Origin: Candidatus Aalborgiella aggregata
GTDB taxonomy: Bacteria; Pseudomonadota; Gammaproteobacteria; Burkholderiales; Burkholderiaceae_C
DNA length: 64,000 bases
Direction: 5' to 3'
Assembly: GCA_016705065.1 (NCBI GenBank)
Contig: JADIYY010000002.1
Location: 62,001-126,000 of the forward strand
In this document: one piece after another, positions 35,690 to 45,096 of the stretch
Position numbering within the stretch: position 1 is the first letter of the stretch
Layout of the letters: each line of letters begins with the position of its first letter
Notes under the pieces: generated by a model
The model's database searches: none
What the model saw: only the letters and a program-made list of their open reading frames with translations
Told to the model about the DNA's origin: nothing
Position numbers and translations under genes: made by a program

Positions 35690-37275
35690 GCACACCCACA
35701 TCGCTTCAACAACAACTCGATGCCAGTGGCGAATGGGCCACCGAACTGGCAGAGCTGCAACTGCGCCGCAACCAAGCGCTCAACATGGGCGGCCCAGAAG
35801 CACTGGCCAAATTCAAAGCCAGTGGCCGACTCAACGCACGCGAACGCATTGCCCAATTGGTCGATGCCGATAGTTTTCGCGAGGTAGGCGCACTGGCTGG
35901 CAAAGGCCATTACAGCCGCGAAGGACAGTTTGAGCACATTGACCCCACCAACGCCATCGTGGGCACAGGCATGGTTGACGCGCGCAAAGTGGCCATCCAT
36001 GCCGACGACTTCACCATCCGTGCTGGCTCATCCGAAGCCACCATTGCCGACAAGTGGATCTACATTGAACGCATGGCACATCAATTGCGTTTTCCGCTGA
36101 TTCGCTTGGTTGATTCGGCAGGTGGCAGTGTCAAGCTGTTGTTGCAACTTGGTGGCACCAAAATCCCTGAATACCCCAGCTGGCCTGCTAATGAACTGCT
36201 GAAAACCGTTCCCGTGGTGGGCGTGGCGCTTGGGGTGTGCGCTGGGCAAGGTGCTATCAAAGTGCTGTCATCGCACTTTTCGGTGATGGTGCGCGAGCAA
36301 GCGCAGGTGATGGCGGCCGGACCGCACGTGGTGAAGCAAGCCTATGCGCAAGACATTGACAAAAACGAACTGGGTGGGCACATGGTCCACCGCAAAAGTG
36401 CATTGGTGCACAACGAAGCCGAGAACGAGACCGATGCGCTGAACCAAGTGCGCCGATTTTTAAGCTACATGCCACGCAGTGTGTTCCACACCGCTCCCGT
36501 GTTGCCGGTGAGCGATGACCCGAATCGCGCTGATGATTGGCTGAAAAACGCCATACCGCATGACCGCCGCAAAATCTTTGACCCGCGCAAAATCTTGAGC
36601 AGCATCATGGACCACGATTCCGTTTTTGAAATTGGCCGCTACCAAGGTGGCTCTGTGATTACTGCATTGGCGCGGCTCAATGGCATTCCCGTGGGTGTGA
36701 TTGCCAACGACCCCAAAGTACAGGGCGGCGCCATGACCAACCAAGCCGCCTACAAAATGGAACGCCACGTCAAAATGTGCAGTCTGTTTGGTTTGCCCAT
36801 CGTCAATTTTGTGGACCAACCCGGCAACCAAACTGGCCTGGAAGCCGAGCTGGGCGGCACCTTGTTGGGTGCGACCCGCGTGGGCGAAGCATTGCACGAC
36901 TGCAAATCGCCTTGGGTCAGCATTTTGATTCGCCGCTGCTTTGGCATGGCAGGCGCTTTGCACGCACCCAAGTATGGCGAAGCGCTGAACCTGCGTTACG
37001 CATGGCCATCTGCCCGCTGGGGCTCGATACCCATCGAAGGTGGCGTGATGGCGGCACACAAATCTGAAATTGAATCCGCACCCGACCCCGCAGCCAAACG
37101 CGCCGAACTGGAAGCGTATTACCTGAACATGACATCACCCTTCCGCACCGCAGAAAAGTTTGGCATATTGGACATCATCGACCCGCGCGAGACCCGTTCT
37201 ATTTTGTGCGATTGGGTGAATGACGCGTGGGAACGCATCAAAACTGACCGCATCAGCTCTGGCAGTACGGTTTAA
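35686..37275 (+). CDS. Acyl-CoA carboxyltransferase (AccD/PCC-beta family)
   Basis: A 529-residue crotonase-like carboxyltransferase with both halves: LNARERIAQLVDADSFREVG, IRLVDSAGGSVK (first oxyanion region), GVCAGQGAIKVLSSHFSVMV, and in the C-half VGVIANDPKVQGGAMTNQAA, NFVDQPGNQTG and ARWGSIPIEGGVMAAHKSEIE. Such subunits transfer a carboxyl between biotin and an acyl-CoA. The start is GTG 35686, overlapping the receptor's stop by four bases. Working with the 69-residue carrier and the CoA-transferase, it could act as a transcarboxylase or decarboxylase since no biotin carboxylase is present here. Confidence 0.92.
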   Translation: MSTPTSLQQQLDASGEWATELAELQLRRNQALNMGGPEALAKFKASGRLNARERIAQLVDADSFREVGALAGKGHYSREGQFEHIDPTNAIVGTGMVDARKVAIHADDFTIRAGSSEATIADKWIYIERMAHQLRFPLIRLVDSAGGSVKLLLQLGGTKIPEYPSWPANELLKTVPVVGVALGVCAGQGAIKVLSSHFSVMVREQAQVMAAGPHVVKQAYAQDIDKNELGGHMVHRKSALVHNEAENETDALNQVRRFLSYMPRSVFHTAPVLPVSDDPNRADDWLKNAIPHDRRKIFDPRKILSSIMDHDSVFEIGRYQGGSVITALARLNGIPVGVIANDPKVQGGAMTNQAAYKMERHVKMCSLFGLPIVNFVDQPGNQTGLEAELGGTLLGATRVGEALHDCKSPWVSILIRRCFGMAGALHAPKYGEALNLRYAWPSARWGSIPIEGGVMAAHKSEIESAPDPAAKRAELEAYYLNMTSPFRTAEKFGILDIIDPRETRSILCDWVNDAWERIKTDRISSGSTV

Positions 37276-37278
37276 AAA

Positions 37279-37491
37279 CTAGCGCACCACCCTGTCCGGC
37301 GGTGCGCCTTCATCACATTTTTTGCAGTTGAGCAACACGCCAATTTTTTCATCGCGCCCTTCATGCGTCAGCACCCACGGTCTGTAGACCAAGGGTGGGT
37401 TGTGCCGCACATGTTGGTTGTGCCCGCACGCCAGTTTGGCAACCCAGTGGTTTTCCTCGTCTTGTAAATAACCGGTAATCGGTTGTTGCAT
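37279..37491 (-). CDS. DUF3565 family protein
   Basis: A 70-residue protein matching DUF3565: QPITGYLQDEENHWVAKLAC, CGHNQHVRHNPPLVYRPWVL and LNCKKCDEG. The Cys and His residues suggest metal binding; no function is known. It converges with the carboxyltransferase; the hairpin GCGCACC/GGTGCGC at 37282-37307, partly inside its last codons, could slow or stop transcription from both sides. Confidence 0.88.
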   Translation of the reverse strand: MQQPITGYLQDEENHWVAKLACGHNQHVRHNPPLVYRPWVLTHEGRDEKIGVLLNCKKCDEGAPPDRVVR

Positions 37492-37559
37492 GATGGTGGT
37501 GTGTCTTTAAATGTGTTTTGAAACTTTGTACAGCATCTTACCGTGCATAATTTGGGGCT

Positions 37560-39859
37560 ATGTCCATGCAAACCACTGACCAGCCCATTCTGCGCGATAT
37601 TGTTTTGATTGGTGGTGGCCACAGCCATGTGGTGGTGCTCAAGCATTTTGGCATGAACCCGATTGCCGGTGTGCGCATCACGCTGATTTGCACCGACATG
37701 CACACGCCCTATTCGGGCATGTTGCCAGGCTATGTGGCGGGGCTGTACAGCTTTGACCAGGTGCATATTGATTTATCGCGCTTGGCCATGTTTGCAGGTG
37801 CGCGGCTGTACCACGACGAAGTGATTGGTATTGACCGAATCAACCAAAAAGTGCTGTGCAAAAACCGCCCACCCATTCCCTACGACCAACTCTCGATCAA
37901 CATTGGCTCGACCCCGCAACTGCACAACGTACCGGGCGCGGCCGAACATGCGGTGGCGGTGAAACCGATTCGCAATTTCAACGACCGCTGGCTGCAATTG
38001 CTAGAGCGCGTCAAAACCCACTCAGGCAACACCACCATCGCCGTGGTGGGCGCGGGTGCAGGTGGTGTGGAATTGTTGCTGGCCATGCAATACCGCTTGC
38101 GCAATGAATTGACCAAGCTGGGCCGCAACCCGGATGAGCTGACGTTTCACCTGCTGACCAGCAGCCACACCATTTTGCCCACGCACAACGCACGTGTGCG
38201 CCGCTGGTTTAACCGCGTGCTGGCACAGCGCGGCGTGCACCTGCACACTGATGCCGAAGCCACGCGCGTGGATGCCGGTGTCATCACCACCGCCACGGGG
38301 CAACAGGTACAAGCCGATGAAATCATTTGGGTTACGCGGGCGGGTGGTGCGGCTTGGTTGAAGCAAACAGGTTTGCAGTTGGATGCAGATGGCTTTATCT
38401 CTGTGCAAGACACCTTGCAAACGGTGACAGACCCGCTGATATTTGCCGCTGGTGACATTGCCAACATGGTCAATTTCAAGCTGGAAAAAGCCGGCGTGTT
38501 TGCCGTGCGCCAAGGCAAACCGCTGGCAGAGAATTTGCGCCGCGCCGTGGCTGGCACAGCCCTTGAAGCCTACAAACCGCAAAGCCGCTGGTTGGCACTC
38601 ATCAGCACGGGTGACGCCTACGCCGTGGCGTCGCGCGGCTGGCTGGGTTTTGCGGGGGCGTGGGTGTGGCAGTGGAAGGACTGGATAGACCAGCGCTTCA
38701 TGCGCAAATTCAGCGAGTTTGCGCCCATGTCTGCCAACGCAACACCACACCCAACGCTGCCAACACCGGTAATGCTGTTCAGCTCAGTTCTGAAGAATCT
38801 TTGCAAGCCATCTCTGCCATTGCCATGCGCTGCGGTGGCTGTGGTGCCAAAGTGGGTGCCAGCGTGTTGCAAAACGCCTTGAGCCAGTTGCAACCCGTGC
38901 AGCGCGACGATGTGCTGATAGGCCTGCAAGACCCTGACGATGCCGCCGTGCTGCGTGTGCCGCCTGGCATGGCGCTGGTGCAAACGGTTGATTTTTTCCG
39001 CGCCTTTTGTGACGACCCCTACATCTTTGGCAAAGTGGCGGCCAACCATGCGCTGGGCGATATTTGGGCTATGGGGGCTGAAGCCCAATCGGCCACCGCC
39101 ATCGCCACCCTGCCACCCGGCGTGGACGCGAAAGTAGAAGACACGCTGATGCAAATGATGACAGGCGCTGTCGAAGTGCTGAACGAAGCCAACTGCGCGC
39201 TGGTGGGCGGACACACGGGTGAAGGCCAAGAGCTGGCGCTGGGCTTCGCCATCAATGGTTTGATTGCAGACAAACCTGAAGCCATTTTGCGCAAAAGCGG
39301 CATGCAGGCAGGCGATGTGCTCATCCTCACCAAACCCATAGGCACAGGCACCCTCTTCGCCGCCCACGCCCGCTTGGCCGCCAAAGGCCGCTGGATAGAC
39401 GCCGCGCTGCAAAGCATGCAAGTCAGCAACCGCAAGGGCGCTCACATCTTGCGCGAACACGGCGCGACAGCGTGTACCGATGTCACCGGCTTTGGCCTAT
39501 TGGGGCATTTGCTAGAGATGACGCGCCCATCCAAGGTAGACGCCGAAATCAGCCTAAGCACCCTGCCCCTGTTGGCCGGCGCAGAAGAATGCGTGGCAGC
39601 CGGCATCACCAGCTCGCTACAAGCCGCCAACGTGCGCTTGCGCCGCGCCCTCTCCAACCAAGAAGCATTCGTCACCCACCCCCGCTACCCCCTGATCTTC
39701 GACCCCCAAACCGCAGGCGGCCTACTGGCCAGCGTGCCCGCCACCCAAGCCCAAGCCTGCCTAGCCGCCCTCAAAGCCGCAGGCTACCCCAAAGCCACAG
39801 CCATAGGCCGAGTGCTGCCGAAGGGCGATGCGGTGGAATCTGTCAGTTTAATTGGTTAA
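37560..39859 (+). pseudogene. selD: Pyridine nucleotide-disulphide oxidoreductase/selenophosphate synthetase fusion, frameshifted in the linker
   Basis: The first domain is an NDH-2-like FAD/NAD(P) oxidoreductase (IVLIGGGHSHVVVLKHFG, AVVGAGAGGVELLLAM, FAAGDIANM). The second is SelD (AMRCGGCGAKVGASVLQ with the catalytic Cys region, QTVDFFRAFCDDPYIFGKVA, ANHALGDIWAMGAE, DPQTAGGLLASV). Such fusions are known in other bacteria. The frames change near 38750: with one more C in the CCC run the oxidoreductase continues as HPNAANTGNAVQLSSEESLQ into SelD. SelD makes selenophosphate for selenocysteine or selenouridine. As read the oxidoreductase gains an unrelated tail and SelD needs reinitiation, for example at the Met of AMRCGG. 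Confidence 0.83.
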
Positions 39860-39914
39860 ATTGGCCTCTAGGCGGCGTATTTATTGCCTAGAGTGCTATT
39901 TAATATATAGCATA
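39856..39914 (+). repeat. Intergenic repeat family, copy R7
   Basis: Begins at the selD TAA: TTAAATTGGCCTCTAGGCGG, then CGTATTTATTGCCTAGAGTG and CTATTTAATATATAGC. GCTAT and ATAGC form a perfect terminal hairpin. The stop of the convergent Mrr-like gene is 6 bases further on. Confidence 0.92.
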
Positions 39915-39919
39915 TAGCG

Positions 39920-40822
39920 CTATGCGCTAATGTAACCAATGGTTCGTTTGCATTTGGGGAAATTGCTACAGCCCCAAAATTTTTTGCCATCAGCTTTGGC
40001 AATGCGTTCCACCATTTTGATACCGCAACTGACGCAGGTAGGTACGGCATAGTCGCCTTCGTAGGCGATATCCAGTAGTTCCTTTTGCTGTTCTGGTGTG
40101 CGGGTGGCGATTAACTTCAGCAGTTTGTCACCATCCACTGCGTTGATGCCATGTTCATCAGCAAACTTTTGCGCATCTGCCGAAAAGGTAGAGGACGTGA
40201 CGAACTGACCGCTGGACAAACCATGCGCTTTCATCACCCCAAAAAATTCGCGCATCTTGTCTACGCCTACTATTTTGCGGCTGTAGTTTTTGCACTGAAC
40301 TACAGACACTGGCTTTTGCGGGTCGTCAAAATACATCCAAATATCCACACCACCATCAGCACCGTGCGATTGCGATTTGGTTTTCAATTTCCCCTGAGAA
40401 TAAAACCCCTCACAAACCGCCTCAAACCGCCGCCACTCAATATCGGTAAACACTTGTTTATTCCAAACGCTACTGCGCTCAGGTGTCAATGTAGGAACTT
40501 GCGCTGAGTTTGCAGCCAATAGCCCAACTGGCTTTGACTTGGTTCTAGATTTTGTCGTTTTGACAACTTCAACACTTTTGTCTTTAGGTTTGATTTGTTT
40601 GAGTAAGGCATACAAGCCAATCAAACCGACGCCAATCAAAATGAATGTCCAAGAAACTGTAGAAGATAAATTCTCAGCCAGTGGTTTTAATATCTTGTTG
40701 TTTCCAGCAAACAGTGGCGAGAAAAGAAAAAACACCCCAATCACAAAAGCCAAAACTCCTGCATCCTGAATTTTCCGGAATTTACGCAATGCGCGTTTAT
40801 CAACTTTGAATGGGGTGTTCAT
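39920..40822 (-). CDS. Membrane-anchored Mrr-like restriction endonuclease with C-terminal zinc ribbon (paralogue 2)
   Basis: A 300-residue paralogue of the protein at 20938-21867 with the same architecture: two N-terminal membrane helices (about 22-38 and 57-73), a basic linker, the Mrr_cat nuclease (FTDIEWRRFEAVCEGFYSQG, GADGGVDIWMYF, VVQCKN) and a C4 zinc ribbon (CVSCGIKM to CSNFPKC). From the FTDIEWRR motif onward the two are highly similar, while the N-terminal third has diverged. It begins an accessory region that continues with an ATPase and a HEPN-like gene. Both paralogues end against a repeat copy. Confidence 0.87.
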   Translation of the reverse strand: MNTPFKVDKRALRKFRKIQDAGVLAFVIGVFFLFSPLFAGNNKILKPLAENLSSTVSWTFILIGVGLIGLYALLKQIKPKDKSVEVVKTTKSRTKSKPVGLLAANSAQVPTLTPERSSVWNKQVFTDIEWRRFEAVCEGFYSQGKLKTKSQSHGADGGVDIWMYFDDPQKPVSVVQCKNYSRKIVGVDKMREFFGVMKAHGLSSGQFVTSSTFSADAQKFADEHGINAVDGDKLLKLIATRTPEQQKELLDIAYEGDYAVPTCVSCGIKMVERIAKADGKKFWGCSNFPKCKRTIGYISA

Positions 40823-40931
40823 GCGTTATTTAAATAAAGTCAATATTTAATATAACCAAAATGGCTGTAGGAAAAAATAAAATTACGCGTGAATTGGCAT
40901 TAGTTTAGTATTGATAATTATATTTAAATAG

Positions 40932-42543
40932 CTAACCTGATAGATATTCTAATAATTCGGCAGAAACTGCATTTTTAATAATGCGCGCTCTAGCAGGTCC
41001 GACTCCATCTATTGATTCAAACAAATCAGATTCAGTTTTGTTGTATAAATCTTCAATTGTTAGTATTTTATGATCCTCTAATTTATCTATTTGCCATGTA
41101 GTAAGTAATGATAATTCACGTATTGATTTTGTAAGCATAGCTTTAACAGATAGTTGAAAGCTATTATCATCATCTATAGCATTTGTTAGTTCTAAAATAT
41201 TGGTATATGTACTATGGTTTTTTCCGAATTCTATATATTTATTTATTGAAAGTCCTTCATATAACTCTTTTGATTCAGTATTTGGATTATTGAACATTGA
41301 CAAAATGCAACCGAACTTAACTTCATATCTACTTCCTAAGTGTGATCTTGAAGCACGGATACCTGCATCTATTTTTCTAATAACACCAGTATATGTTAAC
41401 AAACGCAATGCTTCTTTCACAGTCTCTGGTGCGTCTTTGTGAATCCAAAAATAGATACTTGACTCTAAGGTTGTTTTGGATTTTCGAATTTCGTTATAGT
41501 TTTGCAGTGCTGGTATCACAGTATTTTCAATAAAATCTCTTCCCCAATCTATTAACGCCTTATGGCCTTTATATTTCTCACCTAAATATGTGTGTTCTGA
41601 CCAAATACGATTGCGATAAAAATCTTTAATAACTATATCAACACTTGAACTATTAAATTTATCTAAATCCTGTACTGTCTTTAAAATCATACGTGGATTA
41701 CCACCACCCGCATATGCAAGCGTAGCAAACAATTCCAAACTGTTACCTATTGTCCGCTTAAGTTGATCATCTGCTTGTTTTAAAACTATTTCTTTAAAAT
41801 AATTAATATATTCACTATCCCGTATATCACGATCAATAACTTTATATAAACAGTCGTGTATAGGCTCAAAGGAATCACCAAAATAAGTTACGCCAGGATA
41901 TATCGCAGCATTACATGTAATATATGGTGAACGCATATCTTTGAATAGACTAAGGATTGACGCTGCTGCTCAGGTCTGAATACATGAGCAGCTTCATCAA
42001 AAAAGAAATAAATTCGATCGATATTATTTTCTTTACAAATATCCTGAATCGCTTCTTTTACATCTTCAATATCAGGTAGATTTTTCGCGGAAATTTCAGT
42101 TTTATTCTTATATGAATTTTCAAAAGCTTTTACTATTTTTTCTAATCCCGCTTCTACAGAATCTTGATTTGAACTTTCATCATTGCTCAGCAATCCTGCA
42201 CTAAATGCTGATACTATGCACCCGTTTTTTTTAAGTTTTATTAATAGTGCCCTTAGAGCTTTAGCTAGCATCCAATGATAAAACTGATAGCTATCATTAG
42301 TACTTATTAGTGAACTAATGTTAAAAGACACAAACACACCTATGCAATTTTATCATTAGCATCAATTTGTTGTTGCGCTACTTGCATTAAAAATGATTTA
42401 CCCGTGCCACGTGATCCTTCTAAAATACAGGGTTCTGACGAACGAAGTGCCTTGATGATCTGTTCATCTTGTTTACTTAGTACGCAAAGATCTAATATAT
42501 CTTCAGGTTTTATACTTTCAGTTCTTAGGTAAAAATTGCTCAT
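40932..42543 (-). pseudogene. ORC/CDC6-like AAA+ ATPase with C-terminal helix-hairpin-helix, two frameshifts
   Basis: Three frames make one protein of about 536 residues. Frame 1 from ATG 42543 (AAGGAA upstream) has Walker A, GSRGTGKS at residues 43-50. Frame 2 has VFVSFNISSL and the Walker B-like IYFFFDEAAH. Frame 3 has FKDMRSPYITCNAAIYPG, a winged-helix-like region, and a C-terminal helix-hairpin-helix, DLFESIDGVGPARARIIKNA. One missing A near 42344 (yielding TAG) and one near 41957 (A3 to A2) account for the breaks. The domain order recalls ORC-CDC6-like ATPases of prokaryotic defence regions. The island is markedly AT-rich compared with the flanks, suggesting transfer. Confidence 0.75.
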
Positions 42544-42583
42544 TTAATTTCCTTAGGTCCGCCTAAATGCTCTCTGATAGCAG

Positions 42584-43246
42584 CTATGTAATTGAATTTT
42601 CAAGTATCGAACTTACATTTTCACAATTAGCTTTATCAATTGATTTTAAGTAGCGTACACAAAATGCGAATTTAATAACTGTGACTACCTCATCTAATTG
42701 ATTTGCATATAAAGATCTTAATCCTGTATTATTCTGAAGTGAAATGCCATTAATTTTCCAAGTCTCATTATTCCCATGAACATATTCAGATAGTTTTCTA
42801 AAAACAGATAAAGCACGTTCACGATAAGTCAAATTTTCATCTTCCAAGTTTACAAAAAATGCTTTTCTGAATCTTGTGGAAAATACACCGTCTTGATCAC
42901 TAGTAATGGTAGACCACTTTAAATCTCCGCCATTCATCCATTCTCGATGTGCAAATTTATTAGCCGAAAAATATATGCACCCCAGCCCTAATTCAAGTGC
43001 TAGTCGTAATGTACTCATTGCTGGCCTGTAAAGACCTAAAGAAAGTGCAAGACAACTCGCTTCGATTTGGGAGCTTACCACTCCAAGCATTTGCTGCTCA
43101 TCGGTATCGGTAATAAATTTTGATAATTCATATATTTCAGAAGCACTGCTGTGCGCCTTACCTAGTAGCAGTGGTTCTTTTAATGCTATTGCATATATTT
43201 CCTGTGATTTCTCGTTTAATTTCTCAAAATAATTAAGAATATTCAT
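42584..43246 (-). CDS. Uncharacterised HEPN-like alpha-helical protein, partner of the AAA+ ATPase
   Basis: A 220-residue, probably all-helical protein. I do not recognise a named family. It contains RPAMSTLRLALELGLGCIYF and RALSVFRKLSEYVHGNNETW; the R-x6-H spacing (RKLSEYVH) resembles the catalytic motif of HEPN ribonucleases, though the match is by motif only. ATG 43246 is spaced five bases from AAGGA; another ATG lies at 43252. It is the upstream member of a pair with the ATPase (40-base gap) in the AT-rich island, so a toxin/effector plus ATPase arrangement is plausible. Confidence 0.5.
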   Translation of the reverse strand: MNILNYFEKLNEKSQEIYAIALKEPLLLGKAHSSASEIYELSKFITDTDEQQMLGVVSSQIEASCLALSLGLYRPAMSTLRLALELGLGCIYFSANKFAHREWMNGGDLKWSTITSDQDGVFSTRFRKAFFVNLEDENLTYRERALSVFRKLSEYVHGNNETWKINGISLQNNTGLRSLYANQLDEVVTVIKFAFCVRYLKSIDKANCENVSSILENSIT

Positions 43247-43265
43247 TGACATCCTTTTTGGTTAT

Positions 43266-45065
43266 TCACTTCCCAAACGAATCCTTCAACCCCACTGCCA
43301 AATTAAACACGGGTTTGCCTTCTACTGAATCTACTCTGTCTGCCACAAAGTAGCCGTGGCGTTCGAATTGGTATTTGGCGTCTGGCTTGGCTGTGGCCAG
43401 GGTGGGCTCTACGATGGCTTGGATGATTTTTAGGCTGTTGGGGTTGAGGCTGGCCATGTGGTCTTTGCCGCCGGCGTCGGGGTGCTCGGCGGTGAACAGG
43501 CGGTCGTACAGGCGGACTTCGGCGGTTTGGGCGTCGGCTGCGGCCACCCAGGTGATGACGCCTTTGACCTTGACGCTGGCCGAGCCGGGGGTGCCGCTTT
43601 TGGTGTCGGGCACGACCGTGGCTTGCACTTCGGTCACGTTACCTGCGGCGTCTTTGCTGAAGCCGGTGCATTCAATCACGTGGCCGTATTTCAGGCGCAC
43701 TTTGTTGCCCACGAACAAACGGAAGAAACCTTTGGGTGGCGTTTCTTCAAAATCGGTGCGCTCTATCCACACCTCTTTGCCCAGCTTGAAGTGGCGGTTG
43801 CCCAGCTCGGGGTGGTGCGGGTGAATGGGGGCGGTGCAGGCGTCCATGTTGCCCGCTCCAAACAGCTCGTCCCAATTGGTGAGCACCAGTTTCAATGGGT
43901 CTAGCACGGCCATGGCGCGGGGTGCGGATGCGTCCAGCGTTTCGCGCAGGCAGCCTTCTAGCGTGGCGTAGTCAATCCAGCTGTCGGACTTGGTAACGCC
44001 AATGCGCTCGGCAAAAAGCTGCAAGGCTTCTGGTGTGTAGCCACGGCGGCGCAGGCCGACTATTGTTGGCATGCGTGGGTCGTCCCAGCCGTTCACCACT
44101 TTGTCGTCCACCAGTTGTTTCAGCTTGCGCTTGCTGGTGACCACGTAGGTGAGGTTCAGCCGCGCAAATTCGTATTGCTTGGGTGGTGGGCTGGCCAGCA
44201 AGCCGCCTGCTATGAGCTTGTCCATCAGCCAGTCGTAAAACGGGCGTTGGTCTTCAAATTCCAGCGTGCAAATGCTGTGGGTGATTTGCTCTAGCGCGTC
44301 CTCTATCGGGTGCGCGTAGGTGTACATGGGGTAGATGCACCATTTGTCGCCCGTGTTGTGGTGGTGTGCGCGGCGAATGCGGTAAATGGCGGGGTCGCGC
44401 ATGTTGATGTTGGGGCTGGCCATGTCGATTTTGGCTCTTAAAACCATTGCACCATCTGCGTGCAGGCCGTCGCGCATTTCTCTGAAGCGGGCCAAGTGAT
44501 GCTCGGCAGACTTGGCTCTGAATGGGCTGTCTACACCCGGCTTGATAAAGTCACCACGGTTGACGCGCATTTGCTCGGCCGTTTGTTCGTCCACATAGGC
44601 GTTGCCCGATGTGATGAGGTATTCCGCCGCGCGGTACATGAAATCAAAATAATCGCTGGCTTGGTAGGGTTTGTCGTTGCCGGGTTGGCTCCAGTCAAAG
44701 CCCAACCATTTCACGCTGTCGATGATGGTGTTGACGTATTCCATCTCCTCTTTTTCAGGGTTGGTGTCGTCAAAACGCAGGTGGCACACACCGCCGTAGT
44801 CGCGTGCCAAGCCAAAGTTCAGGCAAATGCTTTTGGCATGGCCAATGTGCAGATAGCCATTGGGCTCGGGCGGAAAACGAGTACGGATTTTGGCAGTGTC
44901 TAACTGGCCTGTGGCTTGGTGCGCGGCATCGCCTGGGCTACCGGCCCAGCGGCGTGTGGCATACGTGCCTTTGGCCAAGTCGCTTTCAATGATTTGGCGC
45001 AAGAAATTGCTGACTTTGGTTGTACTGTCGGGGGCTGTTGGAGAAGTGGGGGTGCTGGAACTCAT
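43266..45065 (-). CDS. glnS: Glutaminyl-tRNA synthetase
   Basis: A 599-residue class I synthetase: FPPEPNGYLHIGHAKSICLN with the HIGH signature, LRFDDTNPEKE, the KMSKS-equivalent VTSKRKL, and the anticodon-binding beta-barrel C-terminus ending in FNLAVGLKDSFGK. It charges tRNA-Gln. The frame is intact. Base composition returns to normal here after the AT-rich island, which ends at its 3' side. Confidence 0.97.
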   Translation of the reverse strand: MSSSTPTSPTAPDSTTKVSNFLRQIIESDLAKGTYATRRWAGSPGDAAHQATGQLDTAKIRTRFPPEPNGYLHIGHAKSICLNFGLARDYGGVCHLRFDDTNPEKEEMEYVNTIIDSVKWLGFDWSQPGNDKPYQASDYFDFMYRAAEYLITSGNAYVDEQTAEQMRVNRGDFIKPGVDSPFRAKSAEHHLARFREMRDGLHADGAMVLRAKIDMASPNINMRDPAIYRIRRAHHHNTGDKWCIYPMYTYAHPIEDALEQITHSICTLEFEDQRPFYDWLMDKLIAGGLLASPPPKQYEFARLNLTYVVTSKRKLKQLVDDKVVNGWDDPRMPTIVGLRRRGYTPEALQLFAERIGVTKSDSWIDYATLEGCLRETLDASAPRAMAVLDPLKLVLTNWDELFGAGNMDACTAPIHPHHPELGNRHFKLGKEVWIERTDFEETPPKGFFRLFVGNKVRLKYGHVIECTGFSKDAAGNVTEVQATVVPDTKSGTPGSASVKVKGVITWVAAADAQTAEVRLYDRLFTAEHPDAGGKDHMASLNPNSLKIIQAIVEPTLATAKPDAKYQFERHGYFVADRVDSVEGKPVFNLAVGLKDSFGK

Positions 45066-45096
45066 GCAATTGATTTTAGTCGGCGAACTGTGTGGC

